NCBI GenBank assembly: GCA_937891325.1
Contig: CALAFU010000263.1
Coordinates: 1-8,416, forward strand
Origin: an uncultured Candidatus Melainabacteria bacterium
Lineage (GTDB): Bacteria > Cyanobacteriota > Vampirovibrionia > Gastranaerophilales > Gastranaerophilaceae
Direction: 5' to 3'
DNA length: 8,416 bases
In this document: one piece after another, positions 1 through 6,100 of the stretch
Layout of the letters: each line of letters starts with the position of its first letter
Numbering within the stretch: the stretch's first letter is position 1
Notes under the pieces: model-generated
Seen by the model: the letters and a program-made list of their open reading frames with translations, nothing else
Databases searched by the model: none
Told to the model about the DNA's origin: nothing
Made by a program: the position numbers and the translations under genes

Positions 1-974
1 TCGATATAACTTGGTAATAATTTTTCAAAACCTTCTTGAAATTCTTTAAAAAATCTTTCAATAACTTTTGCTCTAGCGTTATATGGTCTTGCAAATACAG
101 TTACTATACCTAGTTTTGAATAAAGTCCATTAAAACCAAGTTCCGTAAAACCTTTATCATCAGTAAAATATTTTGCCCTAAAAGCTCTACCATTATCTTG
201 ATAAACTATTTTAGGAATCATATCTAGGTTTATTATTGAATTTCTTAACGCACTTGCGATACATTGCGTGTTTTCTTCTAACATAATTTCATAACCCACA
301 AGTGCAGTTGATTTCCAATCTAAAAATCCTACTAAAGTTGCTCTAGTTGGTTTACCCGTAAATGGATTAATGACATTAAATGCTAATTTATGTCCATCTG
401 CTACAAGAATATCTCCAACCTCTAGCAAACTTGCATCTCTTTTAATATATGGCTCTACTTTATCTGATAGTGCTTTTTCACCATCACGTGCTAAAACCCA
501 TTTATCATAATTATTTTTCTTAAACCAATTTGCATATTTTCTAAAAGTAATATCTGCTGGAATATATGATTGTCCTTGTTCTTTTAATTTGTATTTTGTA
601 AGTGCTATGGCTTTACCGATACAAAGTTTATTGGGGTGCAACAGCAATCCCATAAAAATTTTAATTTCATCATCGGTTAAACAAGTCCTGTATTCATTTA
701 CTTTTGCATATTTGTATTGTGGAATAAGTTTTGTATAATCTTCTGTCCCGTTAAGCATATTCTTCCAACGGTGAAGTGTGCCTCTACTGATTTTCCCTAA
801 AATATCAAAGAGATGTGAATTACTTGTATTGTGCAAATTAACAAAGTCATAATCTGCTTGGAGTTTGTTATTTGATTTTCTTCGAAATTCTTTCCATTGA
901 TTTAATAAATCTAATCTTGCAAGTGCTATTTTCTTCGATTTTTCTGGTGTGAATATTACTGAATTTTCTGACAT
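1..974 (-). CDS. Mu-type DDE transposase, 3' end outside the window
   Basis: This reading frame starts at the ATG at 974..972 and stays open for 324 codons to the left edge, so the C-terminal part is missing. It would catalyse strand transfer of the element into target DNA. The catalytic DDE core of the Mu transposase/integrase (RNase H-like) family is visible. D193 lies in VADGHKLAF, D260 in YQDNGRAFRAKYF and E306 in ARAKVIERFFKEF. The 67-residue D-D spacing equals that of phage MuA as I remember it (D269, D336), and NARAKVIERFFKEF is a family hallmark. Residues 1 to about 180 are basic and helical and probably hold DNA-binding domains, with an HTH-like stretch near 55-75 (ILGKISRGTLHRWK). 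The start overlaps the stop of the upstream 61-codon gene as TAATG, which indicates translational coupling. A MuB-like ATPase gene may follow to the left but is not in view. The family call is firm; whether the element is a phage or a simple transposon is open. Confidence 0.9.
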   Translation of the reverse strand, partial: MSENSVIFTPEKSKKIALARLDLLNQWKEFRRKSNNKLQADYDFVNLHNTSNSHLFDILGKISRGTLHRWKNMLNGTEDYTKLIPQYKYAKVNEYRTCLTDDEIKIFMGLLLHPNKLCIGKAIALTKYKLKEQGQSYIPADITFRKYANWFKKNNYDKWVLARDGEKALSDKVEPYIKRDASLLEVGDILVADGHKLAFNVINPFTGKPTRATLVGFLDWKSTALVGYEIMLEENTQCIASALRNSIINLDMIPKIVYQDNGRAFRAKYFTDDKGFTELGFNGLYSKLGIVTVFARPYNARAKVIERFFKEFQEGFEKLLPSYI

Positions 975-1159
975 TAATTTAACCCTTTAAGATTATCTAA
1001 ATCAATATTGTATCTTTTCCCTTGCATATCTACACAAGTTGCAAAATCTATTTCACCGTCAGCAAATGTATTTTTCCAAATACAAATTAACAAACCTATT
1101 TCTTGAGTTTTTAAATTAAGAATTTTTGTTCCAAAAAGTTGGTAATCTTTTTCTGTCAT
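974..1159 (-). CDS. small unidentified protein coupled to the transposase
   Basis: This gene encodes 61 residues starting at ATG 1159..1157. A good Shine-Dalgarno sequence, AAAGGA (1172..1167), lies 7 bases upstream, so the gene is very likely translated. Its TAA stop shares a base with the transposase ATG (TAATG), so the two are probably one translational unit. I do not recognise the protein. It has no clear helix-turn-helix, signal peptide or membrane segment. The middle (about residues 20-50) alternates hydrophobic and polar residues with glycines (EIGLLICIWKN, then DMQGKRYNIDL), suggesting a small beta-rich fold. In Mu-like elements the genes before the transposase often encode early regulators such as a repressor or Ner. 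A regulatory or accessory role is therefore a reasonable guess, made from position only. Confidence 0.75.
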   Translation of the reverse strand: MTEKDYQLFGTKILNLKTQEIGLLICIWKNTFADGEIDFATCVDMQGKRYNIDLDNLKGLN

Positions 1160-1365
1160 TGCAAGTTCCTTTCTTTTGTAATGACATTCATCACTCTTGT
1201 TATGCTAAAAATCAAGTCTAAATCCAAATCTCAGAGATAATTCGACACATCTCAAGATACAAGAAATTTCAAATTGGACTTTTGGTACTCATTCTCTTCA
1301 ATGCCTAAAAGGTAAATGTGTTCAAGGATAGAGGTAAATTTAATTAAAAATTTAGAAAATTTTGT

Positions 1366-1390
1366 GGACTTTTGAGCACCCGAAAAGTCC
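1366..1390. repeat. 8-bp inverted repeat, operator-like
   Basis: GGACTTTT at 1366-1373 is matched by its exact complement AAAAGTCC at 1383-1390, with a 9-base spacer. The centre-to-centre distance of the arms is 17 bases. The same GGACTTTT core recurs at 1277-1284, which makes protein binding (repressor or transposase) more likely than a plain RNA hairpin. Function is inferred from position only. Confidence 0.55.
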
Positions 1391-1428
1391 CTTTTGGTGT
1401 ACTTTGAAACTCAAATCTCATTGTGAAA

Positions 1429-1447
1429 AATTAGCCTCAATTAGCCT
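1429..1447. repeat. AATTAGCCT tandem pair with 10-base period
   Basis: AATTAGCCT occurs at 1429-1437 and again at 1439-1447. The 10-base period is one DNA helical turn, placing both copies on the same face of the helix as in cooperative binding sites. Its role is unknown. Confidence 0.45.
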
Positions 1448-1488
1448 AGAATTGGGAAAGCTTATATAATCAATCAAATCCAAATTGG

Positions 1489-1522
1489 ACTAATAAACCC
1501 CACCCACTAATAAACCCCACCC
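1489..1522. repeat. perfect 17-bp tandem duplication, G-rich on the minus strand
   Basis: ACTAATAAACCCCACCC occurs twice head to tail (1489-1505 and 1506-1522). The C-runs at 1498-1501, 1503-1505, 1515-1518 and 1520-1523 give four G-runs of 3-4 on the minus strand, with loops of 1, 9 and 1 bases. That is close to a canonical G-quadruplex pattern and striking in such AT-rich DNA. It sits between the presumed element end and the tRNA-Gln terminator, so it may mark the junction. Confidence 0.7.
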
Positions 1523-1527
1523 CACGC

Positions 1528-1561
1528 AAAAAAAATAACTCTTGATTTCTCAAGAGTTATT
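1528..1561 (-). terminator. rho-independent terminator of tRNA-Gln
   Basis: A perfect 12-bp stem (AATAACTCTTGA at 1534-1545 against TCAAGAGTTATT at 1550-1561) with a TTTC loop on the plus strand is followed, reading the minus strand, by eight consecutive T (1535..1528, two of them within the stem). It begins 6 bases after the tRNA 3' end. It should release the tRNA transcript and also insulate the mobile element from it. Confidence 0.88.
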
Positions 1562-1566
1562 AAAAT

Positions 1567-1639
1567 CTGGGATGGAAGGACTCGAACCTCCGAAATGCCT
1601 GGACCAAAACCAGGTGCCTTACCACTTGGCGACATCCCA
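1567..1639 (-). tRNA. tRNA-Gln (anticodon UUG)
   Basis: This is a complete 73-base cloverleaf. The 7-bp acceptor stem is TGGGATG/CATCCCA, beginning with the weak U1-A72 pair typical of bacterial tRNA-Gln, and the discriminator is G. The D arm is GCC/GGC. The anticodon stem CCTGG/CCAGG encloses the loop TTTTGGT with anticodon TTG at 1607..1605. The T stem is GGAGG/CCTTC (one G-U pair) with the loop TTCGAGT. The anticodon reads CAA and, with wobble, CAG. No CCA is encoded after the discriminator (ATT follows), so the 3' end must be added enzymatically. The nearby cca gene encodes an enzyme of that family. The gene has its own strong promoter and terminator. Confidence 0.97.
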
Positions 1640-1653
1640 TTAGGTATGTTTTA

Positions 1654-1682
1654 ATTTTAATCGCACAGAAACAATTTGTCAA
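1654..1682 (-). promoter_or_regulatory. sigma70-type promoter of tRNA-Gln
   Basis: Reading the minus strand, a consensus -35 box TTGACA (1682..1677) is followed after exactly 17 bases by TAAAAT (1659..1654). Transcription should start near 1647, about 8 bases before the mature tRNA 5' end. It is the best promoter in the window, as expected for a tRNA gene. Confidence 0.85.
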
Positions 1683-1704
1683 GTTATTTTTATAATTTTA
1701 TTAT

Positions 1705-1959
1705 TTAACTTGCTTGTGCATCTGAATCGTCATCATAATACGGCTTTTTGATATTCCTTAATTCGGTTGCGTTTTGAACCGCTGTCGAATATACGCAGAA
1801 GTCAATGTCCGGAGAAAAATAACTTCGGATGAAATCTTTATTCTTAATAGCTTCGCTACAAGTGTAGGAACTGATTTTATCGTTTAGATACCCTGCAAAA
1901 ATCCGTTGCCTAGCTGTCAACTTGTAGTCCTTCAAGTTCTTTATGATATCCATATTCAC
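1705..1959 (-). CDS. unidentified 84-residue protein downstream of cca
   Basis: The longest form starts at GTG 1959..1957 (84 residues). An ATG at 1953..1951, two codons later, is an equally possible start, and neither has a strong Shine-Dalgarno sequence. I do not recognise the family. The product is charged and mostly polar, has two cysteines (about residues 34 and 55), no signal peptide or membrane segment, and an acidic tail (YYDDDSDAQAS). The segment LTARQRIFAGYL near residues 14-25 faintly recalls the start of phage terminase small subunits, too weakly to assign. It lies 58 bases after cca on the same strand, with a hairpin between them, and could be co-transcribed. Its codons include AGG twice, CGG, CGA, GGG and TCC, which look less frequent in the neighbouring long genes. 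That may mean recent acquisition, a gene remnant or a chance reading frame. Confidence 0.45.
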   Translation of the reverse strand: MNMDIIKNLKDYKLTARQRIFAGYLNDKISSYTCSEAIKNKDFIRSYFSPDIDFCVYSTAVQNATELRNIKKPYYDDDSDAQAS

Positions 1960-1985
1960 ATGATAACTCTTGTTTCAAACCTTTT

Positions 1986-2008
1986 AAACCCATGCAGGGC
2001 ATGGATTT
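1986..2008 (-). other. hairpin between cca and the 84-codon gene
   Basis: On the minus strand AAATCCATGC (2008..1999) and GCATGGGTTT (1995..1986) form a 10-bp stem with one G-U pair and a CCT loop. The G-U pair exists only in minus-strand RNA; on the plus strand it becomes a C-A mismatch. This suits a structure in the cca transcript. There is no proper U-tract, so it is a possible weak terminator, processing site or 3' stabiliser. Confidence 0.5.
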
Positions 2009-2017
2009 TACAAATGT

Positions 2018-3115
2018 TCACATGAATTTTTCAACCATGCCAAGCTGTTGAGCATGGTCTAATGTTGGATTTTCAATTACGGCTTGCAATACAGCATCTA
2101 AAGTTATCGCAAATTTCTTAGATGGTTTATAACCCATTTTTATCAAATCTTCACCTGTAATTTGAATTTTTATCTGACGAAGTTTATCCAAATATTTTTC
2201 AATAATATCTTTTTGTGTTTGTGCAAATAAAATTAAACTTTCGATTTCAACTTTTTCAAAAGCCTTGTAAGCCTTAAAATCACTTGATAAATCGGCATTT
2301 AAAAGTTTTTTGTAGTCTTCAATAATCTTCATTTCTGATTTTGTCAAAGGTAGATTAGATAAATCAAAAGTTCCTAAGTAACAAATCCAAATATTTTTTA
2401 TTTCAGAAGAATATTTATCAACAATCGCTTGAACGTCAAATTCTTCCATTTCGTTTTGCTCTAATGAGAGCAATTTATACATTTTTTGTTCAATAAATTT
2501 GTGTAAAACCTCTTGATTATTTAGGGTAAACGCATCGACAAGTTCATCTTTTAAGCGTTTAAATGACATATTGTAATCAACATTTTCTAAGTATTCATCT
2601 TGAAGTTTTTTTGTGTGGTTATCAAGTTCAAAACCAAATCTAACGGCGAATTTTAGCCCTCTGATTATGCGTGTTGGGTCATCAATAAAACTTCCGTCGT
2701 GCAAAATTCTAAGTGTCTTATTTTTTAAATCTTCAATTCCGCCGATATAATCAACAATTTCGCCCGATTTACAGTTTTTGGCTATTGCATTTACTGTAAA
2801 ATCTCGTCTTTTGACATCATCTTTAAGCGGACAAGCAATTTTATCTACTACCGGCAATTGTCCTTTGTTCGGATAGCTTTCGGTTCTAGTTGAAGTAATA
2901 TCGACAGTTTTGTCATCAATTTTCAAATGAACTGAGCCGAATTCTTCGTTGATTTGCGTAATTTCGCCAAAATTTAAACTGCGGGCAAACTCAATTGCGT
3001 TGCCAACGTAGGTTAAATCAACGTCGGGGCTTTGTTTTCCAAGAAGTTCATCTCTAACAATTCCGCCGACAAAAAACAAATTTTCGGATTTTTCATATAA
3101 ATTAATGATGTCCAT
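2018..3115 (-). CDS. cca: tRNA nucleotidyltransferase (CCA-adding family, class II)
   Basis: This enzyme adds nucleotides to the 3' end of tRNAs from CTP and/or ATP to build or repair the CCA tail, acting in the cytoplasm. The product has 365 residues and shows the class II head-domain motifs in order. Motif A is FFVGGIVRDELLG (about 14-26) with the metal-binding pair D31 and D33 in DVDLTYVG. Motif B is RRDFTVNAIA (103-112). The nucleotide-selecting motif is DDPTR (145-149), followed by the neck sequence FAVRFGF (156-162). The tail segment ITGEDLIKMGY near the C-terminus is typical of the family. DDPTR in place of the commoner EDxxR is frequent in lineages with separate CC- and A-adding enzymes, so this could be an A-adding or a full CCA enzyme. 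The neighbouring tRNA-Gln lacks an encoded CCA and needs this activity. The ATG has no clear Shine-Dalgarno sequence; a promoter directly abuts it. Confidence 0.93.
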   Translation of the reverse strand: MDIINLYEKSENLFFVGGIVRDELLGKQSPDVDLTYVGNAIEFARSLNFGEITQINEEFGSVHLKIDDKTVDITSTRTESYPNKGQLPVVDKIACPLKDDVKRRDFTVNAIAKNCKSGEIVDYIGGIEDLKNKTLRILHDGSFIDDPTRIIRGLKFAVRFGFELDNHTKKLQDEYLENVDYNMSFKRLKDELVDAFTLNNQEVLHKFIEQKMYKLLSLEQNEMEEFDVQAIVDKYSSEIKNIWICYLGTFDLSNLPLTKSEMKIIEDYKKLLNADLSSDFKAYKAFEKVEIESLILFAQTQKDIIEKYLDKLRQIKIQITGEDLIKMGYKPSKKFAITLDAVLQAVIENPTLDHAQQLGMVEKFM

Positions 3116-3117
3116 AA

Positions 3118-3158
3118 TTGTATTCTAGCCTAAAATAGAGGGATAATCAAATAAGGAT
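3118..3158 (+). promoter_or_regulatory. possible promoter and ribosome binding site of the helicase gene
   Basis: TTGTAT (3118-3123), 18 bases, then GATAAT (3142-3147) is a weak candidate promoter; TAAAAT at 3131-3136 is an alternative -10 box with a poorer -35. The Shine-Dalgarno-like AAGGAT (3153-3158) lies 9 bases before the ATG at 3168 and supports that start. The candidate overlaps the cca promoter on the opposite strand, so the two may interfere. Confidence 0.35.
3122..3150 (-). promoter_or_regulatory. promoter of cca, apparently leaderless
   Basis: On the minus strand TTGATT (3150..3145), a 17-base spacer and TAGAAT (3127..3122) form a good sigma70-type promoter. The last base of the -10 box lies 7 bases before the A of the cca ATG (3115), so transcription is predicted to start at or within a base or two of the initiation codon. 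The absence of a Shine-Dalgarno sequence fits a leaderless mRNA. The boxes lie within the 52-base divergent gap and so share DNA with the helicase leader. Confidence 0.6.
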
Positions 3159-3167
3159 AAAATAGAT

Positions 3168-6100
3168 ATGTTACAAGAATTACACGAAGCAACCAGAGCC
3201 TTAAACTCTGCATTTAACAATAGTTTTGTAAAGAAATTAAGCCAATATTTGCACGACTGCGTGCGTGAAGAGGTTAAGAGTGCGACTTTTAGAAACCTAA
3301 AGGGCGATAAGGATAATAAATGGATTTTCTTAAAGCAAGAGGAAACACTTTTTACTAAGGGTGAAGAATTTTTACGCCTTGACGGAAGCGATTCAAAACT
3401 AACAGAATTGATGATTCAAAGCGAAAATAACACAAAAGATAAATATTTAATTTATGGTTATTTATTTTTAGTTGGTAAAAATTCCAAGACAAAGCGTCAA
3501 AACGAATTTTTAACACCACTTTTGTATGTTCCTTGCCGACTAGAAAGAAATGGCGTGAACATCAATTGTATTCCGCTTGATGATGTTTTATCCTTGAATA
3601 CTGCCGCTCTTGCAGGTTTAATGGCAAAACGTGACGACGAGGATGAAATTGATTTGTTGTTAGAAGGTATTTTAGATGCAGTTCCAGATTTACCTTTGAC
3701 TCAAGAAAAAATGGATATTTTCTTAACTACGCTAAAATCAATTGTTCCAGACGTTGAAATAGCTTTAAATGACACAACAGAAGAAGAGGACAACGTTTCT
3801 AAAGATTTTTACGAAGAAAAAGTTACCTCAAAAAATGTTGATGAAATTATTGATGAGGAAGAAGAAAACGAACGTATCGCAAAAGAAACTGTTAAAAAAG
3901 TTGACCACGTAAGTGTTACAAGCCAATGCGCAATAATTTTGACAAAACGTCCTGCGGTTACAGCGGGTGTACTTCACGAATTGATGCAAATCGCTGAAAA
4001 ACCAAGCGGAATGTATAGAGAGACCGCATTGGGCGTAATTAATGACGAATTTGTACAAACAAAATCAAAAATTTTACCAGATGAAGAAGAACCAAAAGAG
4101 TTCTATCCTGTAACTCCGCTTTCTTTGAGCGATACGCAAGAAAGAGTTTTGAAAAATATTGAAACGGACAAATTTATCTCTGTTCAAGGACCTCCTGGGA
4201 CAGGTAAATCTCAAACAATCGTAAACTTAGTTGCTCATTTGATAGCACACGGCAAAACAGTTCTAATCGCATCACGTATGGATAAAGCAGTGGACGTTGT
4301 TGCTGATAGATTAAACAATTTAGGCGCACAATTCTTAGCACTTCGTGCCGGTCGTTTGAATTACCAAAGACAATTGAGTTATGAGCTTAATGACCTTTTG
4401 GCGGGCAAAGTTGACCTTGATGACGGCGCAGAGGATTATATGACAGCAGATATTCAAGATATGAAAGAGCATTTAGATAAAATGCGTAATCTTGAAAAAA
4501 AATGCGACAAAATTATTAAGTTAGAGAAAAAATGGCACGATTTGTACGAAGAAATCAAGGTTAGCGGACTTTCTTTCGACACAAATCAGTTCATTACAAA
4601 ATACTTGAAACCAGAAGAGCTTGAAACCGTAAAAGATGCAATTGAATCTTTTGAAAAGAATTTAGAAAAAAGCGGATTTTTTGCAAACATTGCAAATCAT
4701 AACGCAAAAGGTCAATTAAAGAAAATGCTTGGTATTCATGAGTTTGAAGTTAATTCTGATACAATCGAACAATTAAAAACAGAATACGATTATGCAAAAC
4801 TTGAAGCTGAAGAAAAAGTCACAGAACTTGAAATTCAAAAGTCGGGTAATATTCATCAAATGATGGAACAAAGCGGAATTGCGACAAAAATTCTTAAAAA
4901 TCAAAGACGACAAGCGTTAAAAGGACTTTTGAAAGATCAAGTTAAACGTCAACGCTTGAAAATTCACGCTCGTTCACTTGTTGAACGTAAACAAAGACTT
5001 CAAAACAACATTCTTGATACAGAAGATTTCAAACCACTACTTGAAGCCTTCCCTTGCTGGTGTGCTACAACTTACGCTATATCAAGTTCTTTGCCTCTAA
5101 AACCTGCAATGTTTGACGTTGCAATTATTGATGAGGCTTCTCAATGCGATATTGCAAGTTGTTTCCCTATTTTATTTAGAGCTAAAAAAGCTGTAATTGT
5201 AGGTGATGACAAGCAATTACCACATTTATCTTTCTTAGAAAAAGCTAAAGAACAATCGTTTATGAATCAATACGGTATTCCTGATAAATACCAATTAATG
5301 TGGCGTTTTAGAACAAATTCAATGTTTGACGTTTCTGATTACTATTCAATGAATTCAATAATGTTAGACGAACATTTTAGAAGTTTACCGCCAATTATTG
5401 ATTTCTCAAACAGAGAGTTCTACGCAGATAGAATCAGAATTATGCGCAAAGATAAAGTTGGTGACAAGGTTCTAGAGCTTGTACAAGTTCCAGACGGTAA
5501 AGTCGATAGCTCTGCAACGCGTAATTTGCCTGAAATTGAGGCGGTTGTAAAAACTTTGCACGAATTGATTATTGAGGATGAACGCAAAAATCCTGAAAAA
5601 CCCGTTTCTATTGGTATTATTTCACCGTTTAGAGCACAAGTTGAACAGTTGAAAATTTCAGTTTCAAAGGTACTTTCTGACCACATGTTGAAAAAACATC
5701 AAGTTGAAATTGGTACTGCTCACACCTTCCAAGGTGACGAAAGAGATATAATGCTTATTTCGTGGGCTTTTGCGGATAACAGCTTTACTCAAAGTTTAAC
5801 CTTCTTGCAAAAATCTAATTTGTTCAACGTTGCAATTACTCGTGCAAAAAATAAAATGATTAACTTCATTTCTCACGATATTACAAACCTTCCGGACGGT
5901 CATTTTAGACACTATATGGCTTATTTGAAGGAATATCAAGAACGACAAGAAGCGATTTTGAACAAAGAAATTGATGAAAATGTTTATAAAAATCAGTTAG
6001 AACGTGATATTGCAGAGGCGATAAGAAGTCTAGGCAAAGAAGTTGTTGCCGGCGCAAGCATTGCAGGACTAAGCGCAGACTTGATGTTCGACAATACAAT

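Larger units (their letters stand above)
1..1525 (-). mobile_element. transposase-proximal end of a Mu-type element; borders unresolved
   Basis: The transposase gene, its small coupled partner and a repeat-rich upstream non-coding stretch together look like the end of a Mu-type transposable element or prophage that continues beyond the left edge. The chromosomal side is anchored by the tRNA-Gln terminator at 1534-1561, so the junction should lie to its left, most likely between about 1460 and 1533. I cannot see target-site duplication or paired terminal repeats, because the opposite end is outside the window. The border given is therefore an estimate. Confidence 0.45.
1160..1533. other. non-coding, repeat-rich presumed element end
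   Basis: No convincing gene lies in this stretch of 374 bases. It contains several short repeats. TGGACT occurs on the plus strand at 1275-1280, 1365-1370 and 1486-1491. GGGACTTTT lies inverted, as its complement, at 1383-1391. CAAATTGGACT is found twice (1270-1280, 1481-1491), AAATCCAAAT twice (1220-1229, 1476-1485) and AGGTAAAT twice, 22 bases apart (1310-1317, 1332-1339). AATTAGCCT is present as a 10-base-period tandem. Such clustering upstream of a Mu-type transposase operon suits transposase end-binding sites and/or repressor operators. No strong sigma70 promoter for the 61-codon gene was recognisable on the minus strand. Confidence 0.5.

Noticed and set aside
1343..1420. A 25-codon minus-strand frame starting MRFEFQSTPKG upstream of the 61-codon gene
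   Set aside because: It has no Shine-Dalgarno site and spans the inverted GGACTTTT repeats; length and context give no support for translation.
1567..1639. tRNA-Gln as the attachment site of an integrated element
   Set aside because: No integrase of the tyrosine or serine type and no duplicated tRNA 3' end were seen; the neighbouring element encodes a Mu-type transposase, which does not target tRNA genes by homology.
3828..4058. Antisense open frame inside the helicase gene (similar ones at 5420-5686 and 5905-6132)
   Set aside because: They lie opposite a gene with clear family motifs and have no recognisable domains or initiation signals.
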